Part shown: positions 1 to 8,734 of the stretch, one piece after another
How positions within the stretch are numbered: the stretch's first letter is position 1
Layout of the letters: each line of letters opens with the position of its first letter
Assembly: GCA_903832855.1 (NCBI GenBank)
Contig: CAILDB010000006.1
Span: 1 to 32,142, forward strand
DNA: 32,142 bases
Origin: an uncultured bacterium
Lineage (GTDB): Bacteria > Patescibacteriota > Minisyncoccia > Phycocordibacterales > GWA1-40-21
Direction of reading: 5' to 3'
Program-made: the position numbers and the translations under genes
Notes under the pieces: generated by a model
Told to the model about the DNA's origin: nothing
The model's database searches: none
Seen by the model: only the letters and a program-made list of their open reading frames with translations

Positions 1-105
1 AATGACTATCCAGAACAGAATTTTCAAAATGTCCTGAGTGTTCACTAGTCACCTCTTTCTTTTTGAAATGTTTAAGAACAAAACGAAACCTAAATTCCAT
101 CTACA

Positions 106-134
106 ATGTTAGCACAAAGAGATTAGAAAGTCAA
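106..134 (-). promoter_or_regulatory. sigma70-like promoter reading leftward
   Basis: Minus strand TTGACT (plus AGTCAA 129-134), 17-nt spacer, TAACAT (plus ATGTTA 106-111). Confidence 0.5.
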
Positions 135-149
135 GGTTTTGAAAATTAG

Positions 150-509
150 CTAAATAATTGTTGAAGTTGAACACTCTTCCCCGTCTGATATTGTATCTGC
201 AGAACAAGTAGTAATAGTGCAATCTTTTTCACCAGTTTCGCAGATTAGCGGATCACAACCTTCTACTGCTGGGTCACAAAGTTCAATATTAAAAGCTTTC
301 TTTTCTATCTTTTTATAATAATCTATCTGGGCAGGACAGTCAGTGCCTTCGCAAGGTGCATAGAAACAACTTTCTGTTTGTGGGTCACATTTTATTTGAG
401 CAAACACCAAATAATCTTTTTTGATTACATATTTGTGAAAAGTCACACCAATAGAAATGACAATCAAAACGCCAAATATCCAAAACAAAATTTTTGATTT
501 TTTATTCAT
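150..509 (-). CDS. Small membrane-anchored Cys-rich protein, hypothetical
   Basis: 119-aa ORF; N-terminal hydrophobic segment, then CDPQTESC/CDPAVEGCD-type repeated Cys motifs. Confidence 0.65.
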   Translation of the reverse strand: MNKKSKILFWIFGVLIVISIGVTFHKYVIKKDYLVFAQIKCDPQTESCFYAPCEGTDCPAQIDYYKKIEKKAFNIELCDPAVEGCDPLICETGEKDCTITTCSADTISDGEECSTSTII

Positions 510-512
510 ATT

Positions 513-1172
513 TTACTTTAATGTTTCAACAAAATTTTTCTCAATATCTTCTAAGCTTTTGTTGAAGACACTCAAAAATAACTTATCAAAAGCATTGCAA
601 GAATAATTTGACTTGAGTTTTTTAACTAGCTCAACAACCTTATTCAAGGAATATTTATTTATTAAAAAATCCACAAACAAACAAGAGTAGGCGTATGCAC
701 TATAATTTGAATACTTATTCCAGCCATATTCAGTTGATATTTTTGATAGATAATCATTTTCTACAAAAATACCTTTATCCCTGTATTGTGTCATTTGGTC
801 TGCAAGATACATCGATAATCCTTCATTTAACCACATTGGTATCATTTTTCCATCAGAGATTTTATTTATGTAAATATGAGATATCTCATGTTTCAATATT
901 CTTGGAAAATCATCTCTTGGATGTGAGCTGTATTTTTCAAAAGAGTCCTCGTGAATAATATCTATCTCATTTTTATCAGATGTATTTCCAACCTCCCAAT
1001 CAGAAGTTTTCCTATTCAGTTGTTTATCAAAACTTTTTCTCGTATCGTGTAATCTAACTTTTATTAAAAAATCGGTAGATATTCCTAATCTACTTTCAAT
1101 ATCTGGGATTATTTTATCCAAAATAATCTTTGTATTTTCTATATTTTTTCCTAAAACCTGTACTTTACTCAT
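513..1172 (-). CDS. Gluzincin-type metallopeptidase-like protein (HExxH ... NEG)
   Basis: KHEISHIYINK ... MWLNEGLSMYLADQ matches the HExxH + downstream Glu arrangement of peptidase MA-like families; start set at MSKVQVLGKN, not at the ORF-track start, which runs into the upstream terminator and peptide gene. Confidence 0.7.
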   Translation of the reverse strand: MSKVQVLGKNIENTKIILDKIIPDIESRLGISTDFLIKVRLHDTRKSFDKQLNRKTSDWEVGNTSDKNEIDIIHEDSFEKYSSHPRDDFPRILKHEISHIYINKISDGKMIPMWLNEGLSMYLADQMTQYRDKGIFVENDYLSKISTEYGWNKYSNYSAYAYSCLFVDFLINKYSLNKVVELVKKLKSNYSCNAFDKLFLSVFNKSLEDIEKNFVETLK

Positions 1173-1199
1173 AGTGCAATGATAGCATAAATTTAAAAT

Positions 1200-1237
1200 A
1201 AAAAAAGGAGTAACGGTGATATTCTCACCACTACTCC
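1200..1237 (-). terminator. Rho-independent terminator of the radical SAM/peptide operon
   Basis: GGAGTAgtGGTGA-gaata-TCACCgtTACTCC followed by T7 on the minus strand. Confidence 0.85.
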
Positions 1238-1258
1238 CCCGGGCAACCCCGTCTGGCT

Positions 1259-1432
1259 TCATTTGTTGCAGCCAGTGTTCTGACAGGAAACACACTGCTG
1301 GCAGCCCCGACAGGATTGTGCCAGGACTCCATCCATGATCCTCACAGGAGTGTTTTGCTCACTCCTGTCAAAACCACGGTTGAGGAGCTCATGTGTATCC
1401 GCAAAGAACTCAGATACCAGGTCCGTTTTCAT
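1259..1432 (-). CDS. Putative RiPP precursor peptide, Cys-rich core
   Basis: 57-aa ORF absent from the ORF track: MKTDLVSEFFADTHELLNRGFDRSEQNTPVRIMDGVLAQSCRGCQQCVSCQNTGCNK; AAGGAG 8 nt upstream of ATG; 34 nt after the maturase stop; terminator follows. Confidence 0.78.
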   Translation of the reverse strand: MKTDLVSEFFADTHELLNRGFDRSEQNTPVRIMDGVLAQSCRGCQQCVSCQNTGCNK

Positions 1433-1466
1433 GTTTTTTCTCCTTTTTTAGGTTTATCTTACTGCA

Positions 1467-2795
1467 TCAATTACTAACTTTCTTCACCTCCTTTCTTTTA
1501 ACTATCCCAGAAAAAACCAACTTCTGTATCACAGGTTCGAGCATCTCTTCTGTGTGTCCAGTCTTTTTCGCTAATAAACCGAGAGAAAAGCTCTCGAACT
1601 GTTTAATGAGCGAAACAAAACCAAACCCCTTCGAAGTAAGATACTCTAGCTTGCCATATACAGATACAACATACCCGTTCTGTTCCTCTCTGATTATACA
1701 ATGTTTGTTGAATTCAAACAAGTCGTTTGCGTCCAACAGAACTGGACATTCTCCTCGTGGTAACAGGGCCACTCTTTTCGGATCAGATATTGGTTCTGTC
1801 ATATACATGTCTTGCCCATTGTATAATCCAGTGGTAGTTCTCGCTGACATGCGACATCCACCTTCACACACCATAAGGGCATTACATTTTATACATTTCT
1901 CTGGAAGGATTGACGGCGATGACCATTCCTTCATTTTTTCCCAAACATCCAGAAACTTATCTGGCAACACATTACCGTATAACACATCAGAGTGTATACA
2001 CGGTCTCATATCACCTCTAGATGAAATGGCACAAGAAGAAACAGCCGCCGAGCACATTCTATTACCAAAAAAACGTACGAACTCGTTCTCATCTTCTGGT
2101 CCAAAAAGGCATCTCGCCAAGGGTTCAAGTACATCTACAGTAAGGGTCAGTTCTGAACTAATCCTTATGAGCTCCCTCAAGCAAACCTTGCATTCCTCCG
2201 CCGATAAACATAATGGAATGTTTGATTTACAAGACGGTACGATTGGTCCAGAACAAAAGTTTTTTACACCAATGTCTTTGACCAACTTAGCCGTATCCCA
2301 TAGAGAAGACAGACTGATCTTTGATACTGGCATATTGACTGCAACATCAATTCCAGCATCAAGGAGGTTTCTAATCCCGTCAATCGTTTTGGCGAAACTA
2401 CCTCCTGGTCCAGCTATAGAGTTATGTACTACTTCCGGTCCAAGAACAGAGATCAGGGCATGGTTCAAACCACGCCCAGCCAGAGTCCTGGCATCCTCTT
2501 TTTCGATGAGTACGCCGTTACTGTTTAGACCTATGTCTATATCAAGCCGGTGTAGCTCAGACACTAAGTCAAACAAGACCTTCTTCCGTAACATTGGCTC
2601 TCCACCAGTGAGCGTAACGGAGCCAACTTTCGCAGAATGGATTTGTCTGACAATCGTTATGAACTCGGCTGTACCAAGTTCATCATTGGGCGGATTCTTA
2701 TCCTTTCTCCAATAATTGTAACAATGCCGGCAAATCTGATTACAACGCTCAGTCAATTCAATCTGGACATCTAACGGAGACGATAGCCTATTCAT
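1467..2795 (-). CDS. Radical SAM/SPASM domain peptide maturase
   Basis: CNQICRHC (CxxxCxxC); GGEP; SPASM Cys pattern CAISSRGDMRPC ... CIKCNALMVCEGGC (CX2CX5CX3C) ... C; C-terminal winged-helix-like tail. Confidence 0.93.
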   Translation of the reverse strand: MNRLSSPLDVQIELTERCNQICRHCYNYWRKDKNPPNDELGTAEFITIVRQIHSAKVGSVTLTGGEPMLRKKVLFDLVSELHRLDIDIGLNSNGVLIEKEDARTLAGRGLNHALISVLGPEVVHNSIAGPGGSFAKTIDGIRNLLDAGIDVAVNMPVSKISLSSLWDTAKLVKDIGVKNFCSGPIVPSCKSNIPLCLSAEECKVCLRELIRISSELTLTVDVLEPLARCLFGPEDENEFVRFFGNRMCSAAVSSCAISSRGDMRPCIHSDVLYGNVLPDKFLDVWEKMKEWSSPSILPEKCIKCNALMVCEGGCRMSARTTTGLYNGQDMYMTEPISDPKRVALLPRGECPVLLDANDLFEFNKHCIIREEQNGYVVSVYGKLEYLTSKGFGFVSLIKQFESFSLGLLAKKTGHTEEMLEPVIQKLVFSGIVKRKEVKKVSN

Positions 2796-2862
2796 GATTT
2801 AGTTCCTTTCGTGGTTTGTAAAAGACCTTCATCTTAGAACACCTAAGACATCTGTTGTAAAG

Positions 2863-2888
2863 ACTAGCAAGCTAATAGTAAATGTCAA
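2863..2888 (-). promoter_or_regulatory. Promoter of radical SAM operon
   Basis: Minus strand TTGACA (plus 2883-2888) with TAGTCT about 16 nt downstream. Confidence 0.45.
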
Positions 2889-3018
2889 GGACGGTCAATT
2901 GTTCCTCATACTATGCTAGTTGTAGACTCAGTAGACATACCCAAATCCTCTAGTTCTTTGATTGAAAGCTTGATATCGTCACTATGTTGAATAAGTTCGG
3001 AAAGCCAGTATAATGGGT

Positions 3019-3066
3019 CACAATAAAGAAAAAGACTGGACTGCTCCAGTCTTTTTCTTTATTGTG
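3019..3066. terminator. Perfect 22-bp inverted repeat, probable bidirectional terminator
   Basis: CACAATAAAGAAAAAGACTGGA-ctgc-TCCAGTCTTTTTCTTTATTGTG. Confidence 0.75.
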
Positions 3067-3220
3067 AAAGCGCAGTGATATTTTGTCAGCAGACAAAATC
3101 ACGAGCTGGGGTCGCAAACACTTACACATTTTGAAATTAATTAATTTAAAAATGTTTAGTGATTTGTGACTACATAATTTATGAATGCGAAGCATACGAA
3201 AATCTGCTATAATCAAAAAT

Positions 3221-3946
3221 ATGGAAGTTGTTTTCCTGTCAATTTTAACTTTTATTTCCACCGCACTTGGCGGGCTTTTTTCAATTAAACAGAAAGATAA
3301 TCTTCACAGAATAATGGGCTTTACTGCAGGAGTGCTTCTTGGAGTCGTGTTTTTTGATATTTTCCCTGAAATTATAAATTTGATTAAGGAAAATAATTTT
3401 AGTTCAAATGGAGTTATGATTGCTCTTGTCCTTGGATTTTTGGTTTTTCATATTTTGGAAAAGACGATTTTGATTCACCATTCACACGAGGATGAATATG
3501 CAGACCACAAACATCCACAAGTTGGTGTCGCTTCGGCACTAGCACTCGTAGTTCACAGTTTTATGGATGGTGCAGGTATTGGTCTAGGTTTTCAAGTAAG
3601 TAACGAAGTTGGAATTTTAGTGGCAATCGCTGTCATAGCTCACGATTTTACTGATGGGATGAATACTGTTACGTTAATGCTAACCCACAAAAACAGTTTG
3701 TTGAAAGCAAAATGGTTTTTATTACTAGACGCACTGGCACCGATTCTCGGAGCTATATCCACATTATTTTTTAAAGTTCCAACGAATTTCCTTGTTTTGT
3801 ATCTTGGATTTTTTGCCGGCTTTCTCCTCTACATTGGTGCAAGCGATATTTTACCTGAGGCACATAGTAAAAATAGTTCACTCAAAACAATTGCTTTAAC
3901 CATTGCTGGAGTAATTCTTATTTTTATAATTACTCGTCTAGTCTAA
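3221..3946 (+). CDS. ZIP family metal transporter
   Basis: MEVVFLSILTFISTALGGLFSI ... HSFMDGAGIGLGF ... HDFTDGMNTV; ZIP-type TM4/TM5 His/Asp motifs; start trimmed from the ORF-track 3185. Confidence 0.8.
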   Translation: MEVVFLSILTFISTALGGLFSIKQKDNLHRIMGFTAGVLLGVVFFDIFPEIINLIKENNFSSNGVMIALVLGFLVFHILEKTILIHHSHEDEYADHKHPQVGVASALALVVHSFMDGAGIGLGFQVSNEVGILVAIAVIAHDFTDGMNTVTLMLTHKNSLLKAKWFLLLDALAPILGAISTLFFKVPTNFLVLYLGFFAGFLLYIGASDILPEAHSKNSSLKTIALTIAGVILIFIITRLV

Positions 3947-3982
3947 GTTGATTAAATTTCAATTTTAGATTACTCTTCTAAT

Positions 3983-5170
3983 ATGATTATTTTAGGTATT
4001 GAAACATCCTGCGACGAGACAGCAATAAGCACTTTGGATATTGAAAAAATTGGAGAAAAAACGGTTATAAAAGTTCTGGGAAATCAACTTTTTTCACAAA
4101 TTGCAATACACGCACAATACGGCGGGGTCTTCCCTATGATGGCCAAAAGATCTCACGCAGAAAATATTCTTCCGTTATTTTCGGAATGTTTGAAGGAAGC
4201 AGGACTTTATAATGAAACTCGAACTGAATTGTCGGAAGAAAAAATTCAAAAGACAAAAGAAATTTTAGAAAGAGAATTTGAACTTGCAGAAAAAGTTGTG
4301 GAATTTGCAAAAAATGTTTCTGCTCCGAAAATTGATGCAATTTCCGTCACACAAGGTCCCGGACTTGAGCCAGCACTTTGGGTTGGACTCAACTTTGCAA
4401 AAGCAATTTCATATCTTTGGGACATTCCGCTCATTCCCACAAATCATATGGAGGGGCACATTTTTGCAGGGCTTATGCAAAAGTCTGAAAGCGGTTACGA
4501 AATCACAAATCCAGAAATGCCAGCAATTTCATTGCTTATTAGCGGTGGTCACACACAGCTCGTTCTCTCAAAATCATTACAAGAATATGAGGTTGTGGGC
4601 GAAACAAGAGATGATGCCGTGGGTGAAGCATTTGATAAGGTGGCAAGAATTATTGGACTTCCCTATCCTGGTGGACCGCAAATTTCTAAACTTGCTGAAA
4701 AAGAAAGAATGGATTGCTTCGCAGAGCTCGCAAAGACAGAAGAGAAAAAATGGAATTTCCCTCGCCCAATGATTCACTCAAAAGATTTGAACTTTTCTTT
4801 TTCTGGATTAAAAACTTCCATACTTTACACTGTCAAAAAAATCCCTGAAATGACAGAAAAAATAAAACAAGAAATTGCGCGAGAATTTGAAGACGCTGTA
4901 GTAGAAGTCCTCACACACAAAACAAAGGATGCGATAGAACAGTATGGAGCAAAAACCCTCATACTCGGTGGAGGAGTAAGTGCCAACAAAGAAATTCGAA
5001 AGAAACTGGCCGAGCTCGCAGACTCGCTCGGCGTCTCTTTCTTCGTCCCAGAAATCAGTGCCTCAACCGACAACTCTCTCATGATGGCGGTCGCTGGGTT
5101 TTTTAATTTTCATAATCAAAAACCATATTCCGGAGAAACTCTCAAGGCTGATGGCAATTTGACTTTGTAA
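3983..5170 (+). CDS. tsaD: tRNA N6-adenosine threonylcarbamoyltransferase
   Basis: MIILGIETSCDETA; GPGLEPALWVGL; NHMEGH; ISGGHTQL; FSFSGLKT; GGGVSANKEIR. Confidence 0.96.
   Translation: MIILGIETSCDETAISTLDIEKIGEKTVIKVLGNQLFSQIAIHAQYGGVFPMMAKRSHAENILPLFSECLKEAGLYNETRTELSEEKIQKTKEILEREFELAEKVVEFAKNVSAPKIDAISVTQGPGLEPALWVGLNFAKAISYLWDIPLIPTNHMEGHIFAGLMQKSESGYEITNPEMPAISLLISGGHTQLVLSKSLQEYEVVGETRDDAVGEAFDKVARIIGLPYPGGPQISKLAEKERMDCFAELAKTEEKKWNFPRPMIHSKDLNFSFSGLKTSILYTVKKIPEMTEKIKQEIAREFEDAVVEVLTHKTKDAIEQYGAKTLILGGGVSANKEIRKKLAELADSLGVSFFVPEISASTDNSLMMAVAGFFNFHNQKPYSGETLKADGNLTL
4711..4740 (+). repeat. Palindromic repeat fragment inserted in frame in tsaD
   Basis: GGATTGCTTCGCAGAGCTCGCAAAGACAGA, 27/30 identical to the copy in alr; encodes MDCFAELAKTE. 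Confidence 0.7.
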
Positions 5171-5327
5171 AAGTCTTTTGCTAATCTTTATGAATCGCCA
5201 CCAGTCCGAACTTTGCGGGATTGGGAGTTGATCAAGGACATACAGGTGGTTCTCTTTCCGGAAGAGGACTGCAGTAAAGCCGACACAGCAAGGGTAGTTG
5301 TTCTCCTTCCAGGAGGTGACGACTACG

Positions 5328-5357
5328 CCGTACCTACACGTGGGTACGGCTTTTTTA
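5328..5357 (+). terminator. Rho-independent terminator
   Basis: CCGTACC-tacacgt-GGGTACGG followed by CTTTTTTATT. Confidence 0.8.
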
Positions 5358-5397
5358 TTTCCCAAAAAACATTATTTTTGCTATTATCAACGCAGTA

Positions 5398-5637
5398 ACC
5401 GACGTGAAGGATTTCTCTCATCCAAAAGTCGGTGAGGCGGTCGCGCCCGAGAGATCGTCTGGTTTGGCAACTCACCACACTTATCGGACTAAAGAATAGG
5501 AGAGAATTAAAGCGAACTTGTACACAAGCCAAGATTCCGCTTGCCACCCTGACCTGAGCCCGCATCTTTCCTTATTAGTACGAATCCTAGGTTCGCAACG
5601 AAAAGGAGAAATGACGAAGCGGGGGTGGTTTTTCTTT
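5398..5637 (+). ncRNA. Candidate structured ncRNA or valS leader
   Basis: Upstream TATTAT box; nested CCGAC(GGAT/ATCC)GTCGG hairpin; GGTGAG...CTCACC pairing; CGAAtcctaggTTCG hairpin; ends GCGGGGGTGGTTTTTCTTT; no credible ORF. Confidence 0.4.
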
Positions 5638-5670
5638 GTCTAAATATCATTTATTTGCTATTATTTACCC

Positions 5671-7842
5671 GTGAACGACAAATTTTTAAAACCATACAAT
5701 CCGCAAGAAACTGAGCCAAGAATTTACAAAGAATGGCTAGATAGCGGTTTTTTTAATCCTGATAATCTTCCGGAAAGACACAAGATTCCATACACTATAA
5801 TGATGCCTCCGCCAAATGTTACGGGGATTTTACATATGGGCCATGCAATGATGCTTACCGTGGAAGACATAATGATTCGTTATCAAAGAATGCTTGGCAA
5901 AAAAACTCTCTGGCTCCCAGGCACAGATCACGCCGCCATCGCCACTCAAGCGAGAGTTGAAAAAGATATTTATAAAAAAGAAGAAAAAAACAGATACGAC
6001 CTCGGCCGAGAAGAACTTTTAAAAAGAATTGATAAATTTGCAAAAGAAAGTCACGATACTATCACCTCACAAATAAAAGTGCTGGGTGCTTCTTGCGATT
6101 GGTCTCGAGAGGCATTTACTTTGGATGAAAAAAGAAATCTCGCAGTCCGCACCGTCTTCAAAAAAATGTATGATGACGGACTTATTTATCGTGGAAATAG
6201 AATTATAAACTGGGACCCAAAAGGTCAGACGACTATTTCTGATGATGAAATCGTCTATGAGGAAGAAAAAACAAAATTTTATTATTTTAAATATGGTCCA
6301 TTTGTAATCGGAACTACTAGACCTGAAACAAAATTTGGCGATAAATATGTCGTTATGCATCCAGATGACAAAAGGTATTCCGAATACAAACATGGACAAA
6401 AGATAGATCTTGAATGGATAAACGGACCAATCACTGCAACAGTAATAAAGGATAAATCCATCGACATGGAATTTGGAACTGGCGTGATGACGATTACTCC
6501 TTGGCACAGCAAAGAGGATTTTGAAATTGGAGAGAGACACAATCTAGATAAGGAACAAATAATAGATAAGTATGGGCGACTTTTACCGATTGCTGGAGAA
6601 TTTTCCGGTATGAAGATAGCAGAGGCCAGATTAAAAATAATTGAAAAATTAAAATCAAAGGGTCTTCTTGAAAGAGAAGAAGATTATATACACAACACCG
6701 CGACAGCGGAAAGAACAGGAGGAAAAATTGAACCTCAAATAATGAACCAGTGGTTTGTCGCAGTGAATAAAAAGTTCACACTTCCCCACTCAGAAATAAA
6801 TGGCATCTCAAGTGGCGCAGAAACTACATTAAAAGAAATAATGAAAAACGCCGTGGAAGGTGGCCTAGTAAATATTATTCCTGATTATTTTTCCAAAACA
6901 TATTTTCATTGGATAGAAAACTTGAGTGACTGGTGCATTTCAAGACAAATTTGGTATGGTCACAGAATTCCAGTTTGGTATAAAGGTGAGGAAATTTATT
7001 GTGATATTGAAGCACCAAAAGATGACGGCTATGTACAAGACGAAGATACACTAGACACATGGTTTTCATCCGCACTTTGGACTTTTTCTGCGCTCGGTTG
7101 GCCAGAAAAAACAAAAGATTTGGAACTTTACCATCCGACAGACGTGCTAGAAACTGGGTATGGAATTATTTTCTTTTGGGTTGCTAGAATGATAATGATG
7201 TCAGGATACAATCTCGGCACGATTCCATTTAAAAATGTTTATTTCCACGGCACAGTCAGAGATGCAAAAGGCAGGATAATGTCAAAATCTCTCGGAAATG
7301 GTATGGACCCACTGGAAGTTGCCAAAAAGTTTGGAATGGATGCTGGCAGAATGGCACTCATTGTAGGCATCGCTCCAGGCACAGATACCAAAATTGCAGA
7401 AGATAAAATAAAAGGCTACAAAAACTTTGCAAATAAAGTTTGGAATATTGCAAGATTTGTTTTTTCAAATACCGAAGATGTAAAATATGACCCAACGTTT
7501 GAGGACTACAATATTTCTGATAAAGAACTCATAGACGAGAGACGAGCAGTTTTGGAAGATATTACCGGAGAAATGAATGAATACAAAATTTACATAGCGA
7601 GCGAAAAATTGTATCATTACATCTGGCACAGATTTGCAGACATTATTCTAGAAGAAAGTAAAAAGATTTTTGACAGCGGAAAACCAGAAGAAAAAGTTTC
7701 TAGAAAGCAGTTTTTGTTGAAAACTTTTGATGAAATACTGCACGCTTTACACCCATTTATGCCATTTCTTACAGAAGAAATCTGGAGTGAAATGCCAATA
7801 GACAACAAAAAACTTTTGATGATAGAAAAATGGCCAATTTAA
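5671..7842 (+). CDS. valS: Valyl-tRNA synthetase (short C-terminus)
   Basis: PPPNVTGILHMGHA; GTDHAAIATQ; SDWCISRQIWYGHRIPVW; GRIMSKSLGNGMDPLE; GTG start. Confidence 0.95.
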   Translation: MNDKFLKPYNPQETEPRIYKEWLDSGFFNPDNLPERHKIPYTIMMPPPNVTGILHMGHAMMLTVEDIMIRYQRMLGKKTLWLPGTDHAAIATQARVEKDIYKKEEKNRYDLGREELLKRIDKFAKESHDTITSQIKVLGASCDWSREAFTLDEKRNLAVRTVFKKMYDDGLIYRGNRIINWDPKGQTTISDDEIVYEEEKTKFYYFKYGPFVIGTTRPETKFGDKYVVMHPDDKRYSEYKHGQKIDLEWINGPITATVIKDKSIDMEFGTGVMTITPWHSKEDFEIGERHNLDKEQIIDKYGRLLPIAGEFSGMKIAEARLKIIEKLKSKGLLEREEDYIHNTATAERTGGKIEPQIMNQWFVAVNKKFTLPHSEINGISSGAETTLKEIMKNAVEGGLVNIIPDYFSKTYFHWIENLSDWCISRQIWYGHRIPVWYKGEEIYCDIEAPKDDGYVQDEDTLDTWFSSALWTFSALGWPEKTKDLELYHPTDVLETGYGIIFFWVARMIMMSGYNLGTIPFKNVYFHGTVRDAKGRIMSKSLGNGMDPLEVAKKFGMDAGRMALIVGIAPGTDTKIAEDKIKGYKNFANKVWNIARFVFSNTEDVKYDPTFEDYNISDKELIDERRAVLEDITGEMNEYKIYIASEKLYHYIWHRFADIILEESKKIFDSGKPEEKVSRKQFLLKTFDEILHALHPFMPFLTEEIWSEMPIDNKKLLMIEKWPI

Positions 7843-7846
7843 AAAA

Positions 7847-8632
7847 ATGCATATTAGCACACAATTAATTACTACTTTATTCTTTGCATCTATCGGTGGT
7901 TTATTACCTGTATGTATTTGGCTTTATTTTTGGCTTAGGGAAGACAGGCTCTGTCCAGAACCAAAATTTTTAATTTTCTTAACTTTTCTCGGTGGTGCAA
8001 TCGGAACAGTTGTTGCTTTGTTTTTAGAAAAATTAGTTTATTCAGTAAATATTTTATCATTCTTTTCTTCCCAGCATCTTTCACAAATAAATGATTTTAT
8101 CAGAAATTCAATGCAATCGGGAGTGACTCTGGAAAAATTATTGATGGTTGCATTTTTTGCTCCCATAATAGAAGAACTTGTTAAATTTTTCTTTGCGTAT
8201 TTTATTGCTATGAGAAATAAAGCAAATGATGAGCCAATCGACCCAATTATTTATATGATTACGGCAGCACTTGGATTTGCTGCTATTGAAAACTTATTCT
8301 TTCTCATAGATCCACTTACTAAAAATAACCTTATTTTTGGCCTTCTTACTGGAAATATGAGATTTATCGGAGCTACACTTTTACACACGGTTTCTTCTGC
8401 CGTTATTGGAATGTTTCTAGGATTTACATATTTCAAAACGAGAGGAAAAAAGTGGTTTTATACAGTCGCGGGAATTATTTTTGCAATCCTCTTGCATTCC
8501 GCCTTTAATTTTTCTATAATTATGAAAGGTGAAAATAATGCGATGCTTTCAATGGAAAGTATTTGGATCGTCGTAGTCATTATTCTTTTGCTTTTTGAAA
8601 AAATCAAAAATATTAAACTTAATAAAATTTAA
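7847..8632 (+). CDS. PrsW-family intramembrane metalloprotease
   Basis: APIIEELVKFF, AAIENLFF, LLHTVSSAVIGMFLG, LHSAFNF motifs in a polytopic protein. Confidence 0.85.
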   Translation: MHISTQLITTLFFASIGGLLPVCIWLYFWLREDRLCPEPKFLIFLTFLGGAIGTVVALFLEKLVYSVNILSFFSSQHLSQINDFIRNSMQSGVTLEKLLMVAFFAPIIEELVKFFFAYFIAMRNKANDEPIDPIIYMITAALGFAAIENLFFLIDPLTKNNLIFGLLTGNMRFIGATLLHTVSSAVIGMFLGFTYFKTRGKKWFYTVAGIIFAILLHSAFNFSIIMKGENNAMLSMESIWIVVVIILLLFEKIKNIKLNKI

Positions 8633-8634
8633 TT

Positions 8635-8724
8635 CACCCTAAAAAATTTTTACTGTCGCATTCGCTTCAAGCGAATGCATGGAAAATTTGAGAAAATTTT
8701 CTAACAGTAAAAACTTTAAAGGGT
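8635..8724. repeat. Cloverleaf-like intergenic inverted repeat
   Basis: Outer arms ACCCT...TTTTTACTGT / ACAGTAAAAA...AGGGT enclosing GCATTCGCTT-c-AAGCGAATGC and GAAAATTT...AAATTTTC. Confidence 0.7.
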
Positions 8725-8734
8725 AAACAATATT

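Noticed and set aside
513-1295. ORF-track N-terminal extension of the metallopeptidase (MCFLSEHWLQQMKPDG...)
   Set aside because: It runs through the terminator and the precursor peptide gene in another frame; MSKVQVLGKN is the plausible start.
1393-2715. 440-aa plus-strand ORF
   Set aside because: Antisense to the well-supported radical SAM/SPASM gene; composition artefact with no recognisable domain.
5213-5398. 61-aa plus-strand ORF
   Set aside because: It has a TTG start without RBS and reads straight through the CCGTACC/GGGTACGG terminator.
5398-5637. T-box riboswitch for valS
   Set aside because: The only AGGGTGG-like string (AGGGTGGCAAGCGG) is on the minus strand, facing away from valS; no stem I/specifier arrangement seen.
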